Positions 1 to 6,849 of a stretch of 29,443 nucleotides of DNA are shown here, piece after piece (positions within the stretch are counted from its first letter, which is position 1; each line of letters opens with the position of its first letter). Both the position numbers and the translations under genes were made by a program. The stretch spans positions 3,239,049-3,268,491 of the forward strand of contig NZ_AP018316.1 in assembly GCF_002368115.1 (NCBI RefSeq). The letters run 5' to 3'. The notes under the pieces are model-generated. The model did no database searches and was not told where the DNA came from. It saw only the letters and a list, made by a program, of their open reading frames with translations. Source of the stretch: Dolichospermum compactum NIES-806. Its GTDB lineage: Bacteria; Cyanobacteriota; Cyanobacteriia; Cyanobacteriales; Nostocaceae.

Positions 1-52
1 CTACAACAGATTTTTAGTGTGACACTTGCGTAAGTCCTATAAAGGTAAAAAT

Positions 53-385
53 ATGCAGCTAGAAGATTATTTTGAATTTTTAGATTCAGACGATATCCGC
101 ATTAAGGGTCATATAATCGGTATTGATGATGTGATTGATTATTACTTACAAGGATACACACCTGAACAAATTCTGGAAGATTTGCCATCGCTAGATTTAG
201 AAAAGATTCACGCTACTATTACCTACTATCTCCATAATCGTGGGGAAATAGATGCTTATATGTTGCGGTTGGCTAGGTGGAGGGAACAGCGTTATCAAGA
301 AGCTGCTGCTAATCCCTCTCCAATGATACAGCGTTTGAGAGCAATCAAAGCGCAACGAGAACAGGAGCGGTTAAATCTTGTATGA
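53..385 (+). CDS. DUF433 family antitoxin-like protein
   Basis: A protein of about 110 residues with the DUF433 pattern: a short N-terminal strand region reading 'DIRIKGHIIGIDDVIDYYLQG' in outline, then the characteristic 'GYTPEQILEDLPSLDLEKIHATITYYL' helix-turn-helix segment, and a basic, Glu/Gln-rich helical C-terminus. DUF433 proteins are the usual antitoxin partners of DUF5615 PIN-like toxins. The reading frame stays open to a TTG at position 26, but the ATG at 53 has AAAGG eight bases upstream, so I choose 53. The stop overlaps the next start (ATGA at 382-385), so the two genes are translationally coupled. The partner toxin is truncated, so this antitoxin is probably an orphan now. The role is inferred from the family and gene order. 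Confidence 0.8.
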   Translation: MQLEDYFEFLDSDDIRIKGHIIGIDDVIDYYLQGYTPEQILEDLPSLDLEKIHATITYYLHNRGEIDAYMLRLARWREQRYQEAAANPSPMIQRLRAIKAQREQERLNLV

Positions 386-630
386 AAATCCGTTTCTTGC
401 TCGATGAAAACTTGTCACCAAAGCTAAAGTTTGCTGTTTTGCGTCTTAACCCAGCAATAGATATAGTTCGTGTGGGTGATCCAGATGCTCCCCCTCTAGG
501 AACACTAGATCCAGAACTGCTACGTTATCTGGAAGTATCTGAACGGTTATTGGTGACATACCAAAAGTTTTATGAATTTTTCCTAATACGAATGTATACT
601 ATAATAAAGCTCAGTTTAGTTAAACTATAG
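382..630 (+). pseudogene. Truncated DUF5615 PIN-like toxin
   Basis: The first 60 or so residues are a normal DUF5615/Mut7-C-like start: 'MKIRFLLDENLSPKL' with the conserved D-E-N, then 'DIVRVGDPDAPPLGTLDPELL' and 'SERLLVT'. Family members continue with an 'LLVTDN' or 'LLVTNN' segment and the second half of the PIN-like fold to about 120 residues. Here the frame reads LLVTYQ and then an unrelated tail (KFYEFFLIRMYT...) ending at 630. Homology is lost near position 560, about 45 bases before the leader of the next TA cassette. The second acidic centre of the nuclease is missing, so I call it non-functional. Coupled by ATGA to the DUF433 gene. Confidence 0.75.
600..605 (+). promoter_or_regulatory. 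Possible -10 box for the vapBC-like operon
   Basis: A perfect TATAAT lies 65 bases before the ATG at 670, just at the edge of the leader segment shared with the second cassette. No convincing -35 box is visible at the right spacing. The equivalent region of the second cassette (about 3362-3375) has TATTAT/TATAAA-like sequence instead. Confidence 0.35.
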
Positions 631-779
631 CTTAAAAGAAACTGAGATTACTACTGGAGGTAGATCAAAATGCTAAACCAGTCTATTACCGGAATGAGTT
701 TACAGGATTTAGAATCCTTAATTAATAGAATTGTTGATGAAAAAATTAATCAAATAAGTCTCGCTAAACATAACAAAAT
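607..779 (+). repeat. TA-cassette leader and antitoxin N-terminus, copy A
   Basis: This segment is homologous to 3333-3530 in the same orientation. Both begin with the same 17 bases, AAGCTCAGTTTAGTTAA (607-623 and 3333-3349). Both share an ACTGGAGGTA ribosome-binding region and near-identical codons for the first 30 residues of the antitoxin, including LQDLESLINRIVDEKINQI. Copy B has about 25 extra bases in the leader. Outside this segment the antitoxin C-termini and the toxins are unrelated. Confidence 0.8.
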
Positions 780-891
780 AGAACAGTCTGAACTTGTTAA
801 AAACATACATATTTTTCAAGAAAGCTTAAAGCAAAAATATGGTGAATTTTCTGATTTGACAGAATTATTGCGAGAAGATAGAGACAGATGA
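670..891 (+). CDS. VapB-like antitoxin (short helical, LQDLESLI family)
   Basis: A 73-residue acidic, helical protein. The N-terminal half (SLQDLESLINRIVDEKINQI) matches the paralogue at 3420 almost residue for residue and resembles the orphan at 3882-4097. The C-terminal half (FQESLKQKYGEFSDLTELLREDRDR) is different and presumably contacts the cognate toxin. A strong GGAGG sits at 656-660, ten bases before the ATG. Its stop overlaps the PIN toxin start (ATGA, 888-891), the classic antitoxin-first arrangement. The antitoxin role is inferred from size, position and coupling. No known DNA-binding fold is obvious. Confidence 0.7.
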   Translation: MLNQSITGMSLQDLESLINRIVDEKINQISLAKHNKIEQSELVKNIHIFQESLKQKYGEFSDLTELLREDRDR

Positions 892-1322
892 TCACAGATA
901 AAGTCGTCATTGATAGTAGTGTAGCCATTAAATGGTTTATTGCTCAAGATTATTCATTAGAGGCAAATAAAATTCTTGATGCTTATCAATCACAAGAAAT
1001 TACCTTGATTGCTCCAGACTTAATTTATGCAGAAATTGGTAATATTGTTTGGAAAATACAGCGATTTCAAGGTTTAACAAATCAGGACGCTGAGATGATA
1101 ATTGATTTATTTCAACAAATACAATTAAAAATATTCCCTGCCGATGAATTATTAAAAGATGCCTATCAGTTTGCAGTGAATTATCAAAGAACTGTCTACG
1201 ATAGTCTTTACCTAGCTTTAAGCATTAGAGAAAACTGTAAATTTATCACTGCTGATGCAAAATTGTACAATGCTATTTATCCAAAAATACAAAATATTCA
1301 ACTGATCAAAGATTGGATTTAA
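888..1322 (+). CDS. PIN-domain ribonuclease toxin (VapC-like)
   Basis: A 144-residue PIN domain of normal length. The four acidic positions expected for the Mg2+ site are visible: D in VIDSSVAIKWF (residue 9), E in LIYAEIGNIVW (near 49), D in TVYDSLYLAL (near 105) and D in FITADAKLY (near 122). Members of this family cleave RNA, often tRNA, and are neutralised by the antitoxin encoded just upstream, with which it overlaps by 4 bp. The pair looks intact, in contrast to the neighbouring DUF5615 and the second PIN copy. Confidence 0.85.
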   Translation: MITDKVVIDSSVAIKWFIAQDYSLEANKILDAYQSQEITLIAPDLIYAEIGNIVWKIQRFQGLTNQDAEMIIDLFQQIQLKIFPADELLKDAYQFAVNYQRTVYDSLYLALSIRENCKFITADAKLYNAIYPKIQNIQLIKDWI

Positions 1323-1459
1323 GTATGAGCGATCGCACAAAGTTCTCCAATTCCTTGAGGATGGAAATATTTACTTGTATCAAGAGACATGAGACTATTT
1401 TTATATTCTACAATTATGCTTGAATTAGAAAGTTGAATGAGAAAATCAGCACTTTTATC
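1319..1459 (-). pseudogene. Unidentified C-terminal gene remnant
   Basis: On the minus strand a frame of about 46 codons without a start reads in part SADFLIQLSNSSIIVEYKN ... YFHPQGIGELCAIAHT and ends at 1319, overlapping the PIN toxin stop on the other strand. The composition looks like real protein and it contains a HIP1 octamer near its end. I do not recognise the family. It occupies most of the gap between the PIN toxin and the kinase remnant. The rest of the gap (1460-1533) shows nothing clear. Confidence 0.3.
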
Positions 1460-1533
1460 TCAACTTGGAGTGCGTCAGCGCTATAAATCCCAACCACACC
1501 GATAAATTACTCATACTGACAGACCCTACTAAC

Positions 1534-3336
1534 TTACTGTTTTTCAATAATAACTTGACTAACTTTTGACCATCCTGACCACACTGAATCGGGAATGCTT
1601 AATATATATCTATAGCGATATGTAGTTATATTTCTTTCTCGCTTTGGATTATTCCCTCCATCTTCAAAAAGAACCTGAGAACCAATAGGGACTCCATCTA
1701 CATCCTTAAATACAGCACTAAGCCCTCGGTTTAAAGGTAAAGAAGAACAGAATAAAAATGTGTATGTTTCATCAAATCGAAAACAGGTGATTTTCTCATC
1801 AACAATCCACTCTACCTGTTTATTAGAATCATCATATCTAGCTCCTGATTTCAAAATATATTGTATTTCTGTGTCGCTGTAAGTTTTTCTAGAATTAAAA
1901 ACACTATAGTCCCATTTTGGATCTGATAAACTTGGAGTCCGTTCAGAAGTAGGAGTTGGTGTTGGAGTGGGATCAGGTGTAGGAGTTGATGTAGGTGTTG
2001 GTTCAGGTGATGGTGTTGGTGTTGGCTTCACCTCCCGAATTTTAGCATCTACTTCTTCCCTTTTTGATTGATAGCTTTCTTTAAGATTAGTAACCCTTTC
2101 TGAGATAAAAGTATCAGATGGAATATCATTTAATGTAGCGATCGCCTGTTGCAATTTCTCCTTAACTGCTTCATATTCACTAACCGTTTGAGCCTTTCCC
2201 ATCTGTTCCTCTGCATCTTGAGCTTGTTGTTTGGCTTCGTTGATGGAGTCAAGAGCTTGATTTTCTTTATCTAAACGACTCTGTATTTTGGTTAATTGAC
2301 TTTGATAATCTGAAAGTTCCTTTTGGGCAGCATCATATACCTTAGCAGATGTTGGTATGGTTTTTAGTTGAGCGATCGCATCTTGTAACTGTTGTTGAGA
2401 TGCTCGTAATTCTTCCACATTCTTGGCACTCTCGGACAACTTTTGAGCAGTAACAGCCATATCTTTTGCTTGTTGATATTGCGAACTAAACTTTTCATCA
2501 ACAGCACAGTTATCTAGTGATTTACAAATAATAGGAATATGAGCCGATTGAGTTCCTAAAAAAACTATTCCCAGCACGAAAACTCCTATTGAACTCCACA
2601 TGATTATCCCAAGTGATTTATTTGGCTGAGAAATACGCCGCTTTGGAATAATTGAATTTTGCTTTGGGGTAGTTTGAATAGGTGATGTTTGTAACGGTGG
2701 CTTTCGTTGCTGAGATGGTATTTGAGAAGATTTGCTTGAAGACTGATAAGCTGTTTTAGTTGTTAATTGTGAAGTTTTTAAATCTTGTAAAACTGCTTGA
2801 GCCGATTGATAACGCTGTTGATATTCCTCTTGTAATAACTTATCTAAAATATCATCTAATTCTTTACTAACAGGTTGTTTTAAATGTAGTCGCCAAGTTT
2901 TCACCCAACCGTATCCATATTTTTTCCAAAGATCCCAAGGATGAACTCCTGTTAGCAAATGAGAACAAGTCGCACCCAAACTATATAAATCACTAGCAGG
3001 ATATACTTTACGATCTTCTATTTGTTCTAAAGGTGCATAACCAAAAGTACCAATTGATGTCCCTGTTTTAACTGTTCCTTGTAATTGTTTAGATGCACCA
3101 AAATCAATTAATATTAATTTGCCATCACTACGACGACGCATAATATTTTCTGGTTTAATATCTCGATGAATTACACCATACTCGTGAACTACTTTCAAGA
3201 TGGGTAATAAATCTTGTAACAAAGCGCGGATTTTTGATTCTGAGAATATTCCCTGTTTTTCTAATTCTTGTAATAAATTTTCACCGTCAATGAATTCTTG
3301 TACTAAATACAGACGGTTATTTTTTTCAAAATAAGC
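1534..3336 (-). pseudogene. N-terminally truncated Ser/Thr protein kinase (Hanks type)
   Basis: The frame is open from 3336 to 1534. It starts in mid-domain with AYFEKNNRLYLVQEFIDGENL (near 3250-3336), so the glycine loop, the ATP-binding lysine and the alpha-C glutamate of the N-lobe are gone. The C-lobe is complete: HRDIKPEN (about 3160), IDFGASK (about 3100), the GTFGYAPLEQ activation segment and SDLYSLG. Then follow a basic linker, one membrane helix (GIIMWSSIGVFVLGIVFLG, about 2550-2612), a long Gln/Glu-rich coiled coil, a Pro-Thr linker (about 1935-2030) and a globular C-terminus with a Cys pair. A stop (TGA, 3337-3339) falls at the AAGCTCAGTTTAG leader of the second TA cassette, so the junction beheads the gene. 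A TTG at 3222 could start translation, but the product could not bind ATP normally. Confidence 0.8.
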
Positions 3337-3530
3337 TCAGTTTAGTTAACAGACAATTTTGATATTATATAAACTGTAGTTAAAACAAACCTGATATTAC
3401 CACTGGAGGTAAATCATAAATGCTAAATAATCAGGCTATTACCGAACTGACTTTACAGGATTTAGAATCCTTGATTAATAGAATTGTTGATGAAAAAATT
3501 AATCAGATTAATCTTGATCACAAAATAGAA
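3333..3530 (+). repeat. TA-cassette leader and antitoxin N-terminus, copy B
   Basis: Partner of the segment at 607-779. The first 17 bases are identical and coincide with the break in the kinase gene. The coding part from the ATG at 3420 to about 3530 is close to 85-90% identical by eye to copy A. The shared block ends where the two antitoxins diverge. Confidence 0.75.
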
Positions 3531-3728
3531 CAAACTGAGATTGTTCAAAACATACACATTTTATCCGAAGATATTGAAAAATCTAATCCTTTTGTTCAGT
3601 TTGATGGTATTTTCAAAGACGATCCGCTTTTTGATGAATTTTTAGAAGAAATGGCTAAAAATCGCCGTGAATTAGATGCAGAAATAGCTGCTTATGAATC
3701 TTCTTTAGAGGATAATAAAACAGCGTGA
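3420..3728 (+). CDS. VapB-like antitoxin paralogue with a different C-terminus
   Basis: A 102-residue acidic protein. Residues 1-45 are the same module as the antitoxin at 670 (LTLQDLESLINRIVDEKINQ). The rest (FDGIFKDDPLFDEFLEEMAKNRRELDAEI) is unrelated to that paralogue and resembles the C-termini of antitoxins that precede PIN toxins starting with 'RYILDTN'. GGAGG lies at 3403-3407. The stop overlaps a GTG (GTGA, 3725-3728) that opens a PIN stub, so the cognate toxin has been lost. Function inferred. Confidence 0.7.
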   Translation: MLNNQAITELTLQDLESLINRIVDEKINQINLDHKIEQTEIVQNIHILSEDIEKSNPFVQFDGIFKDDPLFDEFLEEMAKNRRELDAEIAAYESSLEDNKTA

Positions 3729-3787
3729 GCAGATATATTCTTGATACTAATACTAATATTGTGACTTTTTCTCAACAAAGTTCCTGA
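3725..3787 (+). pseudogene. VapC (PIN toxin) N-terminal stub
   Basis: Starting with a GTG that overlaps the antitoxin stop, the frame reads MSRYILDTNTNIVTFSQQSS and then TGA. 'RYILDTN' is the usual beginning of a PIN toxin, with the first catalytic Asp. Only 20 codons remain of an expected 130-140. The frame breaks down after 'TFSQQ'. The following bases up to 3835 give no recognisable PIN sequence. Confidence 0.65.
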
Positions 3788-3835
3788 CTTAAAAATGGAA
3801 GATTGGACGGTAAATCTATAGTTAAACTTTGATGG

Positions 3836-3869
3836 AATGAAGGACAAAGCCAAAAACTTCATCCTTCAT
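3836..3869. repeat. Dispersed hairpin, copy 1 (TGAAGGA...TCCTTCA)
   Basis: TGAAGGA (3838-3844) pairs with TCCTTCA (3862-3868) around an A-rich loop. A near-identical element is at 6639-6671. It lies 13 bases past the stop of the minus-strand gene ending at 3882 and could serve as its terminator, but two copies in different contexts suggest a dispersed repeat. Confidence 0.55.
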
Positions 3870-3881
3870 ATTTTTGACCAA

Positions 3882-4097
3882 CTATTGCCATTTTTCTATG
3901 ATATCCGCTTCTGTGTATTCGGGAAGATGATCATTTTCTAAACCTCTCATAGCCTGTTCAAGAGAAAATTGATTCCATTCTTCATTTTCTGTATTATTCC
4001 TATATGAGAACAGGGTTTTATAAAGTGTTAGTCTTTGTTCTTGCAATGCTTCTCGAACCATCTCTTTAATCAATGCTTTTAATTCTTGGGTTTCCAT
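3882..4097 (-). CDS. Orphan small antitoxin-like protein
   Basis: A 71-residue acidic, helical protein. Its start (METQELKALIKEMVREALQEQ) has the same pattern as the N-termini of the antitoxins at 670 and 3420, and the end (LPEYTEADIIEKW) resembles the C-terminal toxin-contact tails of small cyanobacterial antitoxins. AAAGG precedes the ATG. No toxin gene follows it. It lies 42 bases after the DUF4276 gene on the same strand and could be its last operon member. The antitoxin call is an inference. Confidence 0.55.
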   Translation of the reverse strand: METQELKALIKEMVREALQEQRLTLYKTLFSYRNNTENEEWNQFSLEQAMRGLENDHLPEYTEADIIEKWQ

Positions 4098-4139
4098 GAT
4101 TTGACCTTTTATATCGTAAGTAATTATCCGAACTTAATA

Positions 4140-4241
4140 TTATTCTTCATCGTCAAAATTCACATCTTGATAAATGTCAACTAAACTAATTTCAAAATCA
4201 AGATATTGCAACTTAACAATATCATCTTCAGATTTATATTC
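4140..4241 (-). repeat. Duplicated Uma2 3' end, copy fused to the DUF4276 gene
   Basis: These 102 bases match 6023-6124, the true 3' end of the Uma2 gene, in the same orientation with six mismatches by my count (about 94%). Identity stops abruptly at the C of position 4241. Four of the six mismatches are within the last 15 bases of the coding sequence. Confidence 0.9.
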
Positions 4242-4793
4242 CTGAATAACTTTTTTAATTGAACTAATAAAATGATAAAAACTGCGAGAGCGTGTATTTT
4301 CCAGATTTAAATAAGGTGCTATCATTCTTGATCCGTTTATCTTTTGGTATTCAGGTACAAGTGATTTCAGTTCTTTTGATGGACTTTCAAGATTATCAGG
4401 ATTGCGGAACTTATTTTTATTTTGCTGTGATGAAAGATTGGTTTTATTATAAGCCTTTTCTACCGCTTCCAAATCAGCAATATACCAGCTTTCAATTTCA
4501 CGGCAAGCAATACGCACAATAGATTGAAATTTATTTGCTGCTTCGCATTTTTGTTGAAGATTTGTTTTAATAACTTGACAATCACCAGAATCTTGATCAC
4601 GCAAAATAATGAATTTTGCATGAGGATTATTATATCCTTGAAGTTTTCGTGTTATCTGTTTTTCTAAATCTTGTTTACCTTCAAAAACAATATACCTAAT
4701 AACTATATCTGATTCTAATATTAGCTGCGGCAAAATCCCTTCAATCATTGCTTTTGCAGATGGTTCTTCTAGTAAGAAAACAAGCTCTATCAT
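4140..4793 (-). CDS. DUF4276 (TOPRIM-like) protein with a fused Uma2 tail
   Basis: Residues 1-180 match the DUF4276 pattern: an early acidic motif LLEEPSAKAM (E9/E10), the segment FIILRDQDSGDC (D66, D68) and the conserved CREIESWYIADLEA. The acidic motif plus DxD pattern is that of TOPRIM-type nucleases. In many genomes such proteins are encoded next to ABC-type ATPases in defence loci. Here the ATG overlaps the ATPase stop by 4 bp. Residues 185-217 (EYKSEDDIVKLQYLDFEISL and on) are not DUF4276. They are nearly identical to the end of the Uma2 protein encoded at 6023-6607, so the gene has been fused in frame to a duplicated Uma2 3' end. Nuclease function is inferred. Confidence 0.75.
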   Translation of the reverse strand: MIELVFLLEEPSAKAMIEGILPQLILESDIVIRYIVFEGKQDLEKQITRKLQGYNNPHAKFIILRDQDSGDCQVIKTNLQQKCEAANKFQSIVRIACREIESWYIADLEAVEKAYNKTNLSSQQNKNKFRNPDNLESPSKELKSLVPEYQKINGSRMIAPYLNLENTRSRSFYHFISSIKKVIQEYKSEDDIVKLQYLDFEISLVDIYQDVNFDDEE

Positions 4794-5983
4794 AGCGGGT
4801 CTGCTCCCTCAAAAAACCCCTGTCTCCATAAATAACCAAGTTGATCACCTTCATTCATGTAAGTTGTGATTTGTTCATCATCACTCGCTCGTTTAACTAT
4901 TGTATAACCTCTTTCTTTTTGTAACCAAAATACCTCTTCTAGTTCGCAACCATTTAAAAAATCAGGGGAATGAGTGGATACAAAAACTTGACCACCCTTG
5001 CGTGCATATTCTCGAAATTCTTCTGCAAGTTCATAAAGAAGTTTAGGATAAAGTTGATTTTCTGGTTCTTCCACACATAGCAAAGGATGAGGTTTTGGGT
5101 CATACAAAAGCACTAAATAAGCAAACATTTTGATAGTTCCATCAGAAACATATCGGGCTAAAAAAGGATCATGAAAATCGCCATCTTTAAACCTCAGCAA
5201 TACCCGTCCTTCTTCAGTAATTTTAGAATCAACTGCGCTGATACCAGGAACTCGCTGTTTTAGTTTTTCAGTGATTTTCTGAAAAATATCAGGGTGTCTT
5301 CTATAGAGAAATTCCGTTACCATTGCTAAGTTTTCACCCTCTTTGGAAAGATGTTCGGCATAACTAGATTCTCTCTCTGGTCGCGCTTGTTGAATATGAA
5401 AATCCGAAATATGCCAATTTTCAAGTAAATCACCAATTGCTTTACTTGCAGGGAATTTTTCAAATTGTGCTAAACCTTTTAAAGCCAGAATATCTGGAGA
5501 TTTTAACTCGTGGTCTTCTCGTTTTAATTCTTTTTCATCTATAACCTTATCAGGTTCATTAATCACAGCTTGTCCTTTACCTTTAGAAAAATCAATAAAC
5601 CGCCAAGGCTGACCTTTACTCCCTCTTCGGTATTGAAGAATTTCTCTTTCTATGATAGGACGACCATCTTCTTCGTTAATTGTTAAAGAATAGGTAACTA
5701 ATGGAGATTTTTCACCTTGAGGAATACGAAATTTCAATTCAATTTCTATCGGTCCAGTTGAGTTGCGGCTTCTTACTTCCTGGAATCCTCGACCGCCTCC
5801 TAATTTCGTGAGAGCAACATGAACATTATCGGTTAAAGCATCTTTTAAAAAACTGAATACATTAAAAATCGTGGTTTTACCCGTACCATTTGCACCGACA
5901 AAAACGCACATTTTAGGAATTTTTTTAATTTCTACATCTTTGAAAGCTTTAAAGTTTTTTAGATGGATACTTTCGATTTTCAT
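4790..5983 (-). CDS. AAA_21 / OLD-RecF-like ABC ATPase
   Basis: A 397-residue ATPase of the SMC/RecF type. It starts 'MKIESIHLKNFKAFKDVEI', the usual first strand of this class. Walker A is GANGTGKTT (residues 30-38). The signature-like YVSDGTIKMFAYL, Walker B LLCVEEPENQ and the switch histidine in VFVSTHS follow at about 295-375. The insert between Walker A and the signature is short, so there is no long SMC coiled coil. Such ATPases paired with a small TOPRIM-like DUF4276 protein are commonly seen in phage-defence islands. A TGGAGA box precedes the ATG. It lies 39 bases after Uma2 and is translationally coupled to DUF4276. Defence function is inferred. Confidence 0.85.
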   Translation of the reverse strand: MKIESIHLKNFKAFKDVEIKKIPKMCVFVGANGTGKTTIFNVFSFLKDALTDNVHVALTKLGGGRGFQEVRSRNSTGPIEIELKFRIPQGEKSPLVTYSLTINEEDGRPIIEREILQYRRGSKGQPWRFIDFSKGKGQAVINEPDKVIDEKELKREDHELKSPDILALKGLAQFEKFPASKAIGDLLENWHISDFHIQQARPERESSYAEHLSKEGENLAMVTEFLYRRHPDIFQKITEKLKQRVPGISAVDSKITEEGRVLLRFKDGDFHDPFLARYVSDGTIKMFAYLVLLYDPKPHPLLCVEEPENQLYPKLLYELAEEFREYARKGGQVFVSTHSPDFLNGCELEEVFWLQKERGYTIVKRASDDEQITTYMNEGDQLGYLWRQGFFEGADPL

Positions 5984-6022
5984 AATTCTCCATTAAACAT
6001 TTTTTTGAATAGATATCATTAT

Positions 6023-6124
6023 TTATTCCCTATCTTCAAAATTAACATCTTGATAAATGTCAACTAAACTAAGTTCAAAATCAAGATATTGCAACTTAAC
6101 AATATCATCTTCAGATTTATATTC
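6023..6124 (-). repeat. Uma2 3' end, parental copy of the duplicated segment
   Basis: Partner of 4140-4241. See that entry for identity. Here the segment continues without a break into upstream Uma2 sequence (EWIFREYKSEDD), so this is the original context. Confidence 0.9.
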
Positions 6125-6607
6125 TCGAAAAATCCATTCTCCCTCATTAGTTTTGCTGTAGTGCATTACCTGATATTGATTTTGTTCTACTAAAACATAT
6201 TCTTTAAATTGGGGAATAGAACGATAAAAAGTAAATTTATCACCTTGGTCATAATTTTTTGTAGATTTAGATAAAACCTCAACAATTAACAAAGGATTAG
6301 TCACAGTAGTATTATTTTTACCTGCATAAATAGGTTTCCCATCAGTTACAATTACATCAGGATATGTATATTGTCTTAGTTGTGGTATCCATAAACGCAT
6401 ATCTCCCATAAAAACTTCATTGTTTTTGCGTCTCATGGCATATAGTAAAATCGCCGCGATCGCTAGTGTGATTTTATTATGATTACCACTTCCCCCAGTC
6501 ATGGGAATTATTTCTCCATCACGATATTCGCTTTTATAAAGTGCTTTTTCTTCTAACTCTAAATATTCTTCAGATGTATAAGTATGCTTACGAGTTTCTA
6601 CTTGCAT
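6023..6607 (-). CDS. Uma2 family (DUF820) putative restriction-like endonuclease
   Basis: A 194-residue protein with the Uma2 PD-(D/E)XK core: SEYRDGEIIPMTGG (E27, E32), H43, RLWIP, YPDVIVTDG (D84) and LLIVEVLSKSTKNYDQGDK (E110), then YRSIPQFKEYVLVEQ. Full length for the family. These genes are highly expanded in cyanobacteria. Their biological role is unsettled. AAGGAAA precedes the ATG. The last 33 residues are duplicated onto the DUF4276 protein downstream. Same strand as the ATPase with a 39-bp gap, so co-transcription is possible. Confidence 0.85.
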   Translation of the reverse strand: MQVETRKHTYTSEEYLELEEKALYKSEYRDGEIIPMTGGSGNHNKITLAIAAILLYAMRRKNNEVFMGDMRLWIPQLRQYTYPDVIVTDGKPIYAGKNNTTVTNPLLIVEVLSKSTKNYDQGDKFTFYRSIPQFKEYVLVEQNQYQVMHYSKTNEGEWIFREYKSEDDIVKLQYLDFELSLVDIYQDVNFEDRE

Positions 6608-6640
6608 ATTATTTTCCTTAATTTAGTTAATTGCCGAGAA

Positions 6641-6671
6641 TGAAGGATAAAGCCTAAAACTTCATCCTTCA
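6641..6671. repeat. Dispersed hairpin, copy 2
   Basis: TGAAGGAT (6641-6648) pairs perfectly with ATCCTTCA (6664-6671). The loop AAAGCCTAAAACTTC is nearly the same as in the copy at 3836-3869. It lies upstream of Uma2 and just past the end of the pgk fragment. Confidence 0.55.
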
Positions 6672-6681
6672 CCTTTTTCAA

Positions 6682-6809
6682 TTATGCTTCATCTAAAGCT
6701 GCAATACCAGGTAATACCTTACCTTCTAACAACTTAGAACTAGCACCACCACCGATAATGGTAGTTGTGCCAGTCTTGCCAATTTCTGCTAGAGTATGAG
6801 CGATCGCTT
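6682..6809 (-). pseudogene. 3' fragment of phosphoglycerate kinase with internal deletion
   Basis: This stretch matches the last part of the intact pgk gene at 10769 and on. It encodes AIAHTLAEIGKTGTTTIIGGG, then jumps to ASSKLLEGKVLPGIAALDEA and the stop. Relative to the intact gene, 69 bases (23 codons) are missing. In the intact gene the lost segment lies between two copies of CACCACCACC (10831-10840 and 10900-10909); the fragment keeps a single copy. Homology ends sharply at 6809, and the upstream sequence is unrelated. There is no start codon and nothing N-terminal, so it cannot be a kinase. Confidence 0.9.
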
Positions 6810-6849
6810 GTGGAGTGGGTATGTAATTATGCAATTTTAATCCATAGAA

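Noticed and set aside
3222..3336. TTG at 3222 as a real start of a short kinase
   Set aside because: Homology to the kinase domain continues upstream to 3336 in the same frame, there is no ribosome site at 3222, and the ATP-binding lobe would be missing.
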